From: Bifidobacterium mizhiense
GTDB taxonomy: Bacteria; Actinomycetota; Actinomycetes; Actinomycetales; Bifidobacteriaceae
Direction: 5' to 3'
Length of the DNA: 64,000 nucleotides
Assembly: GCF_020884755.1 (NCBI RefSeq)
Contig: NZ_BPWE01000001.1
Location: forward strand, 798,714-862,713
Shown here: in pieces, positions 27,834 to 36,826 of the stretch
Layout: every line of letters starts with the position of its first letter
Numbering within the stretch: position 1 is the first letter of the stretch
The notes under the pieces: model-generated
Told to the model about the DNA's origin: nothing
The model's input: only the letters and a program-made list of their open reading frames with translations
The model's database searches: none
Translations under genes and position numbers: made by a program

Positions 27834-28658
27834 TCACTCCTTTACTGAGCCTTCGAGCATCGCCCGTATAAAATATTTTTGTAGAAATATGAAGAGGATC
27901 ATGGTTGGCGCCATGATGAGCAGAGAGCCTGCGTTGAGCAGAACGACATCTGTCGAATACTGTCCAACGAAACTTTGCAGAGCCCCAGCCATTGTCCGCT
28001 TGGTCGGATCATCGATAAGTACTACAGCCAGCAGGAACTGATTCCATGTTGACAGAAAAGTTAGTATTCCCAGCGAAGATATGGCAGGAATCACCAGCGG
28101 CAGTTGGATGCTACGGAATATACGTAACTGTCCGGCCCCGTCTAGGCTGGCAGCTTCGATTAGATCACGGGGCATCTGGGCGAAGTAGGTTCGCATCCAG
28201 ATGACTCCAAACGGCATATTCAATCCGATCATCGGCAGGATCATAGCCAGCCGCGTATTGAGCAATCCCATTGATTGGATTTCATAATACAGAGGAGTTA
28301 CCAGCACCTCGAACGGCAGCGTCAACCCTACAAAGAGAAGGGCGTATGCAATCCAACCACCTGCAACATGCAAAGAACCTAGTGCATACCCGCCCATAGC
28401 ACTGCAGATGAGAGTTACCGGAACCACAGCCACGACCAGGATCACACTGGAAATCAGCAGAGGAGTGATGTTGGCTACTTTCCAAGCAGCAGCAAAATTC
28501 TCCCAATGCGGATGGGCGGTGAATTGAATCCCATATGGCATGGAACCTTGAGGCTGTAGTGCAGCTGAAAGCATGCTGATAAAAGGCAAGACACAAAAAA
28601 TAACAGTGAGCGCCAGCGTCAGATTTCCTAGAACACGGACAGATAAGGACTGCTTCAT
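27834..28658 (-). CDS. Sugar ABC transporter permease (MalG type)
   Basis: A 274-residue permease with six hydrophobic helices. It begins MKQSLSVRVLGNLTLALTVI and carries the EAA loop EAASLDGAGQLRIFRSIQLPL, which docks on a shared ATPase. The C-terminus ends GSVKE, as is usual in this family. The start at 28658 overlaps the stop of the preceding permease by 4 nt. A longer frame to 28946 lies entirely inside the neighbouring gene and is not real. No ATPase is encoded in the operon, so a common MsiK-like ATPase elsewhere is expected (known for actinobacterial sugar transporters). Confidence 0.9.
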   Translation of the reverse strand: MKQSLSVRVLGNLTLALTVIFCVLPFISMLSAALQPQGSMPYGIQFTAHPHWENFAAAWKVANITPLLISSVILVVAVVPVTLICSAMGGYALGSLHVAGGWIAYALLFVGLTLPFEVLVTPLYYEIQSMGLLNTRLAMILPMIGLNMPFGVIWMRTYFAQMPRDLIEAASLDGAGQLRIFRSIQLPLVIPAISSLGILTFLSTWNQFLLAVVLIDDPTKRTMAGALQSFVGQYSTDVVLLNAGSLLIMAPTMILFIFLQKYFIRAMLEGSVKE

Positions 28659-29623
28659 GCTGCCTCCTCCGACTTGCCCTGAACCAGCCGCTGCAAGGGT
28701 CCAACTACAAGCAGGACCAAAATCATGAGCACCACAGCCAGAGCGGAAGCCAAACCGACTTTGTTCTGTGTAAAGGCCAGTCGGTAGACCATAACGCCGG
28801 GAACCATCGTCGAATAGCCCGGACCGCCTTGAGTAGCCATAAAGACGACATCGAAACTTGCCAGCGCCGCGACCATGGTCATGGTCAAGCAGACAGCTAT
28901 CTGACCACGCAGGCCAGGCAGGGTAATATGCCATAACTGACTCCACCAGCCGGCACCGTCAATGCTTGCTGCCTCATAAAGAGATTTGCTGATACTGCCG
29001 ATACCCGCTGAGAGCAGAACGATACAGAATCCCAGCTGCAACCAAAACCCAATAACTCCAACGGCGTTCAGTGCTGTACGCTGATTTCCTAGCCATGCCG
29101 TGGCATGAGAGCCAAGACCCATCGCTTTAAGCATCTGATTAACGATGCCATCCTGAGCCAGCATCCAAGTCCAAGCCACACCTGCCGCGGCTCCAGGTAT
29201 TACCCTGGGAAGGAACATGCAGACCTGTGCCACAGAGCTGAAGGTTTTGCTGCGAACATCTCGAATGAGCGATGCCAAAATGATACCTAGGGCAACCGGA
29301 ATCAGCGCAAAGGGAATGATCAAGTAAAACGAATGAGCAATACTGCCTCTCAGGACCGGATCGGTAAAAACACGGATGAAATTATCGAATCCAACCCATG
29401 TGCTGGCATCAACCCCATTCCAACTGTAAAAGGAGTACCAAGCAGTCTGAATGATGGGCCAAAAGACGAAAACTATATAGAAAGCGAGCCCAGGCAACAG
29501 GAAAAGCCAGCCGATGAGTGTAAGACCAGCTTTATGGCGCCTATGCCCATCTCGCTTGGCGGTGCGAACGGCATTCGAGCAATGTCGCTCCGCACCCGCC
29601 TCAGCTTTGAAAGAGGTACTCAC
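28655..29623 (-). CDS. Sugar ABC transporter permease (MalF/UgpA type)
   Basis: A 322-residue permease with six helices. After a basic N-terminus (KRDGHRRHKAGLTLIGWLFL) it has the EAA loop YEAASIDGAGWWSQLWHITLPGL. It starts with GTG at 29623, whose first bases overlap the stop of the binding-protein gene (GTGA), with GAGG about 7 nt upstream. It pairs with the MalG-type permease that overlaps its 3' end. Confidence 0.9.
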   Translation of the reverse strand: MSTSFKAEAGAERHCSNAVRTAKRDGHRRHKAGLTLIGWLFLLPGLAFYIVFVFWPIIQTAWYSFYSWNGVDASTWVGFDNFIRVFTDPVLRGSIAHSFYLIIPFALIPVALGIILASLIRDVRSKTFSSVAQVCMFLPRVIPGAAAGVAWTWMLAQDGIVNQMLKAMGLGSHATAWLGNQRTALNAVGVIGFWLQLGFCIVLLSAGIGSISKSLYEAASIDGAGWWSQLWHITLPGLRGQIAVCLTMTMVAALASFDVVFMATQGGPGYSTMVPGVMVYRLAFTQNKVGLASALAVVLMILVLLVVGPLQRLVQGKSEEAA

Positions 29624-30957
29624 TGCATGACCTCTTGCTTATACTCATTTTGAACGTTTTGCGTAAACTGGCTGGGTGAAATACTGCCGTCCACCAGAAG
29701 CTGGAAATTAGGCACCAGAGCACTGGCCTGAAGGCCAGCAGTGGCATTATTAATGAAATCAGTAGAGTTCCCAGATTCAAACACATTCAAGTAAGAATCG
29801 AACATGCTCTTCTGCAGATCATTTTTGGCCTTGGGCACGGTCTGTCCCTTGACCGTCTTGGGGAAGTAACCGCTGACATCAGCAATTATCTGACGGGCCT
29901 CATCGCTCTGTGTGTAATTAAGGAAGCAAGCCGCTGCATCTTTCTGGGCCGAGTTTGTCGGGATACCAAAGAAACTTCCTCCATTGGCTGCAATATTAGG
30001 CTTTTGATCCGCCGAATTGGAAGGGAATGGAACGAATTGGACATCAGCTCCCAAGGAGTCGTTCATCTGATCCAGGTTCCAATTCCCGCTGGGGAAGAAC
30101 ACACCCTGGCCATTGGCAAATCTATTCAGCGCTGAAGAACCGTCAACGGCATTGACATCAGAAGGCAGATACCCGTTCTTGCTCCAGCTCTGAATCCGCT
30201 CGGCAGCCTTTTTTGCTCCCTTGGTATCGAAAGTGGATCCGTCCCGCTGCAAAATCCAGTCGGTTACTGTTTTCAAAGAGTCATTGTTGACCATCATAGC
30301 CTGGAAGATGAAAGAAAGACCCCCATCTTTTCCATTAATCATCACGGGAATCTCACCGGCATCTTTAACTTTGGCCATGTCTGATTCCAAATCATCCATA
30401 GTCGTTGGCACCTTCTCGATACCAGCTTTTTTCAACAACTTGGTATTTACATACATGCCAGCGACCGAATAGGAGTTGGGAAGCGCATAGAGATTGCCCT
30501 TACCTACCTTGCCTGCTCCGTCAGCGCGGTACAGCTGGGTCTGCGACTGCGGAACCTTCCATCCGTATGCCTGAACGTAAGGTTCAAGAGAGATGACGTG
30601 CTTTCCCTTGACAGCAGAGTTGACATCAGTGACACGAGCAATATCTGGAGCATCCTTAGACGCAATAAGACGAGGACCGTTTTGGGATGTTACATTGTCC
30701 GGATCGTAATGCGCTTTAATTTTGATCTTCGGATATTTCTTTGTAAACCCTTTAATCAGCGCATCGTCTACAGTCTTTAGACCTGCACCATCCCAGAGTG
30801 TCAGACTGTAGCTCTTATCACCCAGATCGGTGCTGACAGAATCCGGTTCGTTGCTTCCCGCCTGCTTGTCTGAACCCCCAGGTCCACAGGCTACGAGCGA
30901 AACCGCTAATCCGACGGACAGCAGCATCGCTGCCCCATGTTTAAAGAACGACTGCAT
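29620..30957 (-). CDS. Sugar ABC transporter solute-binding lipoprotein
   Basis: A 445-residue family 1 extracellular binding protein. The signal peptide MQSFFKHGAAMLLSVGLAVS ends in the lipobox LVAC, so Cys would be lipidated and the protein anchored outside the cell. Typical stretches follow: SLTLWDGAGLKTVDDALIKG, ISLEPYVQ and GVFFPSGNWNLDQM. GGAGG sits 5 nt before the ATG at 30957, which I prefer over an upstream in-frame start at 31005. It is the first gene of the operon. Two 18-bp LacI-type operators lie at 30999-31016 and 31067-31084, the first overlapping a TATAAT-like -10. The substrate is probably an alpha-glucoside, judged from the co-transcribed hydrolase. Confidence 0.9.
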   Translation of the reverse strand: MQSFFKHGAAMLLSVGLAVSLVACGPGGSDKQAGSNEPDSVSTDLGDKSYSLTLWDGAGLKTVDDALIKGFTKKYPKIKIKAHYDPDNVTSQNGPRLIASKDAPDIARVTDVNSAVKGKHVISLEPYVQAYGWKVPQSQTQLYRADGAGKVGKGNLYALPNSYSVAGMYVNTKLLKKAGIEKVPTTMDDLESDMAKVKDAGEIPVMINGKDGGLSFIFQAMMVNNDSLKTVTDWILQRDGSTFDTKGAKKAAERIQSWSKNGYLPSDVNAVDGSSALNRFANGQGVFFPSGNWNLDQMNDSLGADVQFVPFPSNSADQKPNIAANGGSFFGIPTNSAQKDAAACFLNYTQSDEARQIIADVSGYFPKTVKGQTVPKAKNDLQKSMFDSYLNVFESGNSTDFINNATAGLQASALVPNFQLLVDGSISPSQFTQNVQNEYKQEVMQ

Positions 30958-30998
30958 CTTTCCTCCTGCCGTACAGATGTTCACTTCGTTGATGAACT

Positions 30999-31016
30999 TG
31001 CACAACCGATATTATA
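30999..31016 (-). promoter_or_regulatory. LacI-type operator 1 (sugar transport operon)
   Basis: Read on the minus strand, TATAATATCGGTTGTGCA matches the group consensus TGTAAAATC-GRTTKYACA around a central CG. It overlaps a TATAAT and ends about 40 bp before the binding-protein start, a position suited to repression. Confidence 0.65.
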
Positions 31017-31066
31017 TTTGATATTGCTATATTTATGACATTATTTTTTCTAAATTACTCTCCATT

Positions 31067-31084
31067 TGTAATATCGGTTGCACA
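31067..31084. promoter_or_regulatory. LacI-type operator 2
   Basis: TGTAATATCGGTTGCACA shares the TG..CA ends and the central TATCGGTTG with operators 1, 3 and 4. Its centre is 68 bp from that of operator 1, so looping between them is possible. It lies between the divergent binding-protein and lacI genes. Confidence 0.65.
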
Positions 31085-31203
31085 CAGTATATAAACGTAA
31101 CCCCGCTCCTGTCAAATTGTTCCCACCTTTTCCTATGCCGAACAAGCCTCTTCACCTTCTTTGCCGAATCAAAGTTCGGCAATGACAACGCCTTAATTCA
31201 TGC

Positions 31204-31221
31204 TGTAAAATCGGTTGTGTT
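31204..31221. promoter_or_regulatory. LacI-type operator 3 (upstream of the lacI gene)
   Basis: TGTAAAATCGGTTGTGTT has a left half identical to that of the perfect operator at 33858-33877. It is 29 bp before the regulator's ATG and fits autoregulation. Confidence 0.65.
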
Positions 31222-31249
31222 CTAAAGTAACCACAACAGAGGCATATAC

Positions 31250-32281
31250 ATGCGAGAACCGACCATTTACGACGTCGCAAAAAAGGCGGGCGTCTCCCCG
31301 TCAACAGTCTCTCGCGCACTACACGGTAAAGATAGAGTTTCAGCCGACACAAGGAGTAAGGTTTTCCAAGCCAGTGAGCAGCTTGGCTTCACGGCATCCA
31401 AGGAAGCCTCGAGACTGAGAAGCGGGAAAACCGGGCGAATTGCCCTGATTGTTGGCAACCGAATGTCAGGATGGTACAGCTCAGAATTAGCTGAAGGGGT
31501 TTATTCCGCCCTGAGCAACGAAGGCTATGATTTGCTCTTCTATCGAGTTGCGGACCGAAAGCAACGCGCTGATTTCTTCTCTTCGATGCCGATCAAACGC
31601 AATACGGATGCTGTCATCATTTCTTCCTTCGCTCTAACTGAGAATGAAGGACAGTCTCTACGTGATGTGGGAGTACCCATCGTAGGCGTCAACACTATGC
31701 ACCTCAACGACCGTTATAGCATGGCATCCATAGGCGTAGATGAAATCTCCGCATTGAAGAACCTGATTCATCGCCTCTGCGTCATGGGGCACACGCGTAT
31801 CGCTTTCATCCAGACGACTCCGATAAACAAGGATTTCGTTTGGGATGCCGACCAGCGGATTGAAGGATACCGTCAGGGAATACGAGCTGCTGGCATTACC
31901 CATCGAAAAGATTACGAGATTCCCGTTCCCCATAGTTCTGAAGCAGGCAGCATTGCAGTCAGCGCCATACTTGCCTTAGATCCTCAGCCAACAGCCATAT
32001 GCTGCATCAGCGACGAAGTAGCAATTAGCCTGGTACATGAATTACGGCGTTACGGAGTACGTGTTCCGGATGATATTTCTGTCGTAGGCTTTGACGACCG
32101 TGAAATGGCGGCTCCGCTCGGCATTTCGACGATCAGGCACCGTCCCGACGAATATGGCAAAACGGCCGGACTGATGGCAGTACGACTGGCCCGCGGGGAG
32201 ACATTAGACCAGTCAAGAATAGTTGCGCCTGCTTCTCTCATTCTACGAGACACCATCGGCCCAGCACGTCACATTAATTAA
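31250..32281 (+). CDS. LacI-family transcriptional regulator of the sugar regulon
   Basis: A 343-residue repressor. The HTH is TIYDVAKKAGVSPSTVSRAL (residues 4-23), followed by the hinge helix region and a periplasmic-binding-like effector domain (RIALIVGNRMSGWYSSELAE to the C-terminus). The usual SVVGFDDREMAAPLGISTIR stretch is present. It is divergent from the sugar transport operon and convergent with sucrose phosphorylase. Matching operators stand before the transport operon, itself, and sucrose phosphorylase, so it is the likely regulator of all three. The effector is presumably a sugar such as sucrose or an alpha-glucoside (inference). Confidence 0.9.
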   Translation: MREPTIYDVAKKAGVSPSTVSRALHGKDRVSADTRSKVFQASEQLGFTASKEASRLRSGKTGRIALIVGNRMSGWYSSELAEGVYSALSNEGYDLLFYRVADRKQRADFFSSMPIKRNTDAVIISSFALTENEGQSLRDVGVPIVGVNTMHLNDRYSMASIGVDEISALKNLIHRLCVMGHTRIAFIQTTPINKDFVWDADQRIEGYRQGIRAAGITHRKDYEIPVPHSSEAGSIAVSAILALDPQPTAICCISDEVAISLVHELRRYGVRVPDDISVVGFDDREMAAPLGISTIRHRPDEYGKTAGLMAVRLARGETLDQSRIVAPASLILRDTIGPARHIN

Positions 32282-32302
32282 CAGGTAGGACCTCCAGGCT
32301 CG

Positions 32303-33817
32303 TCATATGATCGTAGGCGGATCCTCTAGGAGGTCAGAGCTGTGATGATGCCCTGTTCCGCTCTCCCAATCCAGCTCGGCGACACCACTGGCATCTTCGG
32401 GTATGGCTGCTTTTATAGGATTAAAAATGAGTTGAATTCTGCTCGTTTCACCTTTCCACCTCAGAAAAAGAGGGCCTTTATCAATCAATTGGTAGGAAAA
32501 TTCTCCATCAAAGGCATCTAATCGATTGCGCAACTTACACAGGGCATTGAGAGCCCTGACCACGGGGCGCCGAAGAGCCTGATCGATTTCAACTACTGAA
32601 TATGCATGCCGATTAATATCTCTCCCATTGCCAGTCCGCTTGAGAAGCTCCATATCATTCTCCCCTGCCAGAGCACCGACGTAGTAAACCTGAGGAACCC
32701 CTGGCAGGAAGAATTGGACAGCCCGAGCCGCTAGATAAAGATGATCATCACAACCTAAAGCTGAGTAGTAAGTTGAATTGATCTGATAAAGATCCAGATT
32801 GCTGGCAGCCGCGCCAGTAGCCGCCTGAGACTGACCCGCAGTTTTCTGATGAATAGTGCGCACTAAGGCATCCACTGCCGCATCGTTAACTAGACCCTTT
32901 AAACTTCTGTCCGTCTGATCGGAACCGATATCTATAACCCCAATGCCATCGTGCGTATCCAGAACATTGATGGAGTTGCTGGGCCGCACACTTATCCAAT
33001 GCGCCAGTGCCTGCAAATCTCCGCTATAGAGCGAATGGAGAAGAAGGGCAGGCAATGCAAAATCGTAGACTCGGTCGACTTTGGAAGCTATCTCTATCTG
33101 TTTTTTGTAATAGGAATGGACCTCTATCAGAGTTTCAAGACCGCGCTTTTCTGCCTCTTGCTTGATAGATTCAATCAGACGAAATGTTTTGGGGATCATG
33201 AAACAGCTAGTTCCGGCTTGTTTGGCGCCATAACCAACAGCATCCAGTCGGATATATCGCACTCGACCTTCTGCAAGTCTGTCAAGAATCGACAGGATGT
33301 AGCTCCATCCCTGCTTGCTGTCAGTGTCAATGTCTACCTGCTGAGGTGTAAAGGTCGTCCAAACCAGTCTCGTCTTCTCTGCCCAAGAGTATTGGGAAAA
33401 GGGCAGGCCAGGACGAGGACGATATATCCCTGATAGATCTTCTTCAGATGCACCATCAGGGAAGACTGATGACATAGTCAGGAACATATCATGGAAAGGG
33501 CTGTCTTCACCGCGGCGCATAACATCCTGGAATTGCTCTGATTTCCATGACATGTGGTTGACAATGGTATCCACCATGATTCCATGAGTACGGCTAAGCT
33601 CCCTGACATCATCCCAAGAGCCAAGACGTGGGTCTACCTTTGTATGGTCAATCGGATCAAAGCCAGCATCTGCCCCGTCATAAGGAGTAAAAAATGGCAG
33701 AATATGAACGCCACAATAAACTCCAGCAAACCTAGTCCGCAACATTTCGGTCAGTGATGCCAAAGTTCCATCGCCAAAGCGATCCGCATAGGCAATAAGT
33801 TGAACCGTGTTTTCCAT
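32303..33817 (-). CDS. scrP: Sucrose phosphorylase (GH13_18)
   Basis: A 504-residue cytoplasmic enzyme: sucrose plus phosphate gives glucose-1-phosphate plus fructose. It closely resembles the well-known bifidobacterial enzyme: QLIAYADRFGDGTLASLTEM, then VHILPFFTPYDGADAGFDPI, with nucleophile Asp in IRLDAVGYGAK, acid/base Glu in LIEVHSYYKKQ and the third acid in LDTHDGIGVIDIG. The ATG at 33817 (MENTVQL) has GGAGG 4-5 nt upstream and starts at the family's usual N-terminus, so I reject the 8-codon extension. A perfect 20-bp palindromic operator lies about 40 bp upstream. The enzyme joins the sugar regulon of the LacI gene convergent with it. Confidence 0.95.
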   Translation of the reverse strand: MENTVQLIAYADRFGDGTLASLTEMLRTRFAGVYCGVHILPFFTPYDGADAGFDPIDHTKVDPRLGSWDDVRELSRTHGIMVDTIVNHMSWKSEQFQDVMRRGEDSPFHDMFLTMSSVFPDGASEEDLSGIYRPRPGLPFSQYSWAEKTRLVWTTFTPQQVDIDTDSKQGWSYILSILDRLAEGRVRYIRLDAVGYGAKQAGTSCFMIPKTFRLIESIKQEAEKRGLETLIEVHSYYKKQIEIASKVDRVYDFALPALLLHSLYSGDLQALAHWISVRPSNSINVLDTHDGIGVIDIGSDQTDRSLKGLVNDAAVDALVRTIHQKTAGQSQAATGAAASNLDLYQINSTYYSALGCDDHLYLAARAVQFFLPGVPQVYYVGALAGENDMELLKRTGNGRDINRHAYSVVEIDQALRRPVVRALNALCKLRNRLDAFDGEFSYQLIDKGPLFLRWKGETSRIQLIFNPIKAAIPEDASGVAELDWESGTGHHHSSDLLEDPPTII

Positions 33818-33857
33818 TATTCCTCCGAGTACAGTCAGCAACCACGCTAGATCATCA

Positions 33858-33877
33858 TTGTAAAATCGATTTTACAA
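33858..33877 (-). promoter_or_regulatory. Perfect palindromic LacI-type operator of sucrose phosphorylase
   Basis: TTGTAAAATCGATTTTACAA is a 20-bp perfect palindrome centred on CG, the classical LacI-family arrangement. It lies 41 bp upstream of the sucrose phosphorylase ATG and is the strongest of the four sites. Confidence 0.8.
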
Positions 33878-34156
33878 GTATCTAACAAGGCGACGACAGA
33901 GCATCGAGCTAACGACTCTGGCTAGACAGAAAAGAAGCAGGATTAATTGATTAGGTTCTAACCAGAGCCTGAAGTCATCAATCAAGTTCGAACAGCCGAA
34001 AAGTTCAGCAGATCATTAACGCAGTTTTAGAATCATGAATATATTGAAATTGGAAAGATCTAATATATGATCCTTCTAAGCTAGGCCATCGCCTGCCAAA
34101 AACCGATTCCACTAGCCTGCACAGAATCATGCGGGACACCTCCAGCCGCACTTCTT

Positions 34157-34956
34157 ATGTCCATCTTCTCACCAGATCCCAGGATTCATCCCGAATATGC
34201 CGATCCTTGCCCAGCGAGTCGAGCCATAACTCTTACCAAACAATCAGCCATCCCCATCATCATGACCAATATTGAGCATTCCTTGTGCACATCCGTATTC
34301 GAGGGGGCTCAGGAAATCCACAAAGACAAAAATATGCAGCTGATCGGCACCAATGCCTATTCTGATTCAGAGCGACAGACCAGTCTGCTCAAGTTCCTTC
34401 GCTCTCTTGGTGTCTATATCGTAATAGACTGCTCCTCCGACCTGGAGTGTGCGGCCTCGGTCAAGTTACCCATAGTGCTGGTGGATCATGTCGAGCTCAG
34501 CAGCACAACCGAAACTGCCGCGTCCTGGAGAACACCTCGTTGTAGGGCAAATGTCGACCAGATATTTGCGGGGAGCCGGCTGCCAACACACTGCCTTCGC
34601 TTCTCTCCCACTCCCTCGGAAACCAGTCCATATGTGACCGCTGCATAGTATTCTGCAGACAGCGTGAGATCAGCCAACTTCCACCAGCAACGACGCTCTC
34701 CGTGCGGGAATTGTCAATCCCATTCAGGAGTCGCGTACCCGACGACATCAAAGCCGAAAGCACCGAAGACGCACGCGCGGACGGCTATCCCCAGATCCCC
34801 TTATCAGTCATCACTGCGCCCGATGTCGATATGGAGCGCGATGCTGCCACTCTTTTGATGGGCGAGTTCAGCAACTCCCGGCATGTGCACGGCTCCGTGT
34901 TGATTGAGCCGACCCTGGTAGAGCGGGATTCAAGCAGGTCAGCGTACTCGCACTGA
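34157..34956 (+). pseudogene. Broken LacI-family regulator
   Basis: Effector-domain fragments in two frames. The first is AIPIIMTNIEHSLCTSVFEG, followed by LIGTNAYSDSERQTSLLKFL and LPIVLVDHVE (about 34226-34500). The second is a C-terminal piece with PQIPLSVITAPDVDMERDAA and a VLIEPTLVERDSS end (about 34790-34940), the usual LacI tail. The DNA-binding helix-turn-helix is missing and at least one frameshift separates the pieces. It is a dead paralogue beside a living LacI regulon. Confidence 0.7.
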
Positions 34957-35041
34957 GAAAACAATCAGCATGCTATAACCATGCTTCATCTTGACCACCC
35001 GGCAATACCTGCTCTTACGGTAATGCCATTCACGGCTTCTT

Positions 35042-36613
35042 TTACAAAGACATCTCGGCTGAGGCATCGCTGGCCACATATCGCTGGTACTTGCTCCGGG
35101 GCTTATCGGGAAGCGTCATGGAGAGTGCGTCTTCTTCGAGCAGTGGCTCGATGTACCGCCTGCGAACATAGTACTTGCCCAGCCCAAGCGCATGCGCGAT
35201 ATCCTCGAGCGAACGGGGTTCCTTACAAAAACCGAGAATCCTGTCGCGTATTCCCTTGCCCGTCTTTGCTGCTCTCGAGGCATCGGAACCACCAAGTGCA
35301 TGGACCTGGACGCGTTTCGCCGAATCAGATACTGCGGCCCCAGTCCAATGAACGGTTGCTTCCGCCGCACCAGCACGTTCCGGCACAGAGTAGAAGCGCA
35401 CAGTGAAGGAAGCCTGCCGATCCTGAAACTCTACAGGCTTATATCCACACTGTTTGGCCTCCTCGCGGATAGCCGGAATCCCTGAGTGCCGATTCTCCGC
35501 AATCCCCTCAATCTCCAGCAGACTGACCAGGGTAGGGTTCCTGGTCTGACTGTTGGCAAAGCCCAAGTCGTTGATGCTCTGACCGCCATATACACCACCA
35601 GGATTCCAGCATTCAAGACGATCGGCAAAGAGCGTCAATCTAACCGGCGTTCCGTTGCAGTATGGGCCATAGTCACGATGCATCAGTGCGTTGGTCAGGA
35701 TTTCCCTGACTGCGGTTTCGGGATACTCAGGAATATCAGTGCGCACCCCATCCCTGATCACCGTCCTGGTTCTGCTGTTACGCCGCACAAAGGCCATGGC
35801 ATCCTCAAGCATGCGGTCAATGGTCCCTTCAAAGCGCTGATTGTCAAGGAACCGCTCTCCCCCAAGGCCAGTTCCAACCTTGGCTCCCGGCACAACCACG
35901 GCGGTAATGCAGAGGTTCGGATACACCTGCTGCGGGTATTCGCCAAGGGTCATCAAACCTGCAAGAGTAGGAGATCCACGACGGCAGACACCTGATAGCT
36001 CCAGGATCTCGTCCTCATTCCTTCTGGCTAGGAGCGGACGTTCCCGCTGTGCTCGCCTAATGAAATCATGACGTTTTTCTGGGTTCAACATATCGGAATC
36101 GGCCTGAGGGTCTACCGATACATCGTCGCGCCGACCATCCTTGAAAGTCTCAATCTCATACAGCTGCGTAGGCGTCATGCGGGCATCGGCATCCCCGATC
36201 CGGGTGTAGCTGCCTGCGCTGATGCCTGCTGTCTTGCGGTAGACAGGCCTCTCGCCCATGGGTCTGCCGTTGATGTAAGCCGACACCACGGTCTTGCCGT
36301 CAATCAGGCTTTCGCTATAGACTGGTCTGACCTCGGGATACATCTCTTTGCCCTGTGCTGTTACCGCCTTTTCCAGCTCCTGCGCGTCGTGGACGCCAAC
36401 AACCTCGAATCCAAGGTTTTCATCCAGCCCGAATACGATGATGCCGCCCTCGTTTTGGTTGGAAAACGACGACAGCGAGTCATACACCTTCGGAGTCCCC
36501 TGGCTGGCGGCTTTGACTTCTATCGATTGGCCTTCGCAACCCTTGCGCTGAATCGAACGCACAACCTCCTCCAGAGACAGATCGCTCTGTTCAGCGTCAT
36601 CTGATTTTTGCAT
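35042..36613 (-). CDS. Schlafen AlbA_2-domain / HATPase_c_4 putative regulator
   Basis: A 523-residue protein. The N-terminal AlbA_2 (Schlafen-like) domain has IEVKAASQGTPKVYDSLSSF followed by GGIIVFGLDE (about residues 35-65). The central HATPase_c_4 region has PETAVREILTNALMHRDY and LTLFADRLECWNPGGV, as in proteins often annotated as RecG-like or ATP-dependent DNA helicase. No helicase motif is present. A winged-helix-like C-terminus (RSLEDIAHALGLGKYYVRRR) probably binds DNA. Such proteins are thought to act as ATP-dependent regulators, and some sit with mobile or defence loci. AT-rich palindromes lie directly upstream. The ATG at 36613 overlaps no neighbour. Confidence 0.78.
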   Translation of the reverse strand: MQKSDDAEQSDLSLEEVVRSIQRKGCEGQSIEVKAASQGTPKVYDSLSSFSNQNEGGIIVFGLDENLGFEVVGVHDAQELEKAVTAQGKEMYPEVRPVYSESLIDGKTVVSAYINGRPMGERPVYRKTAGISAGSYTRIGDADARMTPTQLYEIETFKDGRRDDVSVDPQADSDMLNPEKRHDFIRRAQRERPLLARRNEDEILELSGVCRRGSPTLAGLMTLGEYPQQVYPNLCITAVVVPGAKVGTGLGGERFLDNQRFEGTIDRMLEDAMAFVRRNSRTRTVIRDGVRTDIPEYPETAVREILTNALMHRDYGPYCNGTPVRLTLFADRLECWNPGGVYGGQSINDLGFANSQTRNPTLVSLLEIEGIAENRHSGIPAIREEAKQCGYKPVEFQDRQASFTVRFYSVPERAGAAEATVHWTGAAVSDSAKRVQVHALGGSDASRAAKTGKGIRDRILGFCKEPRSLEDIAHALGLGKYYVRRRYIEPLLEEDALSMTLPDKPRSKYQRYVASDASAEMSL

Positions 36614-36660
36614 GCAGGCCCCTATAAATTGATAATCTCTGTTATCTTTATCATACAGAT

Positions 36661-36699
36661 TTACTAAAGAATGGCAAACTTTAGTAATTGATTACTAAA
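36661..36699 (-). promoter_or_regulatory. AT-rich palindromic operator upstream of the AlbA_2 gene
   Basis: TTTAGTAAT-TG-ATTACTAAA (36680-36699) is a perfect inverted repeat. A further TTACTAAAG (36661-36669) is the inverted partner of CTTTAGTAA (36679-36687), so three overlapping half sites share TTACTAAA. They lie 48-86 bp upstream of the start codon and suggest autoregulation. Confidence 0.65.
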
Positions 36700-36826
36700 A
36701 TAATCGCTAAAAATTGATGTTTTTATAATTATCAATCCATGATTAACACTATTTCCAGATCTTTATCACTGTGCAATTTTTAGTCGGACACCGAGTTGGC
36801 CGTGGCCGATATTCACCCCGCCTCAT

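Noticed and set aside
27834..28946. 370-residue version of the second sugar permease
   Set aside because: Its first 96 residues are the out-of-frame reading of the preceding permease. The real start overlaps that gene's stop by 4 nt.
35042..36613. RecG-type helicase
   Set aside because: The C-terminal similarity is to the HATPase_c_4 region only. No helicase motifs are present.
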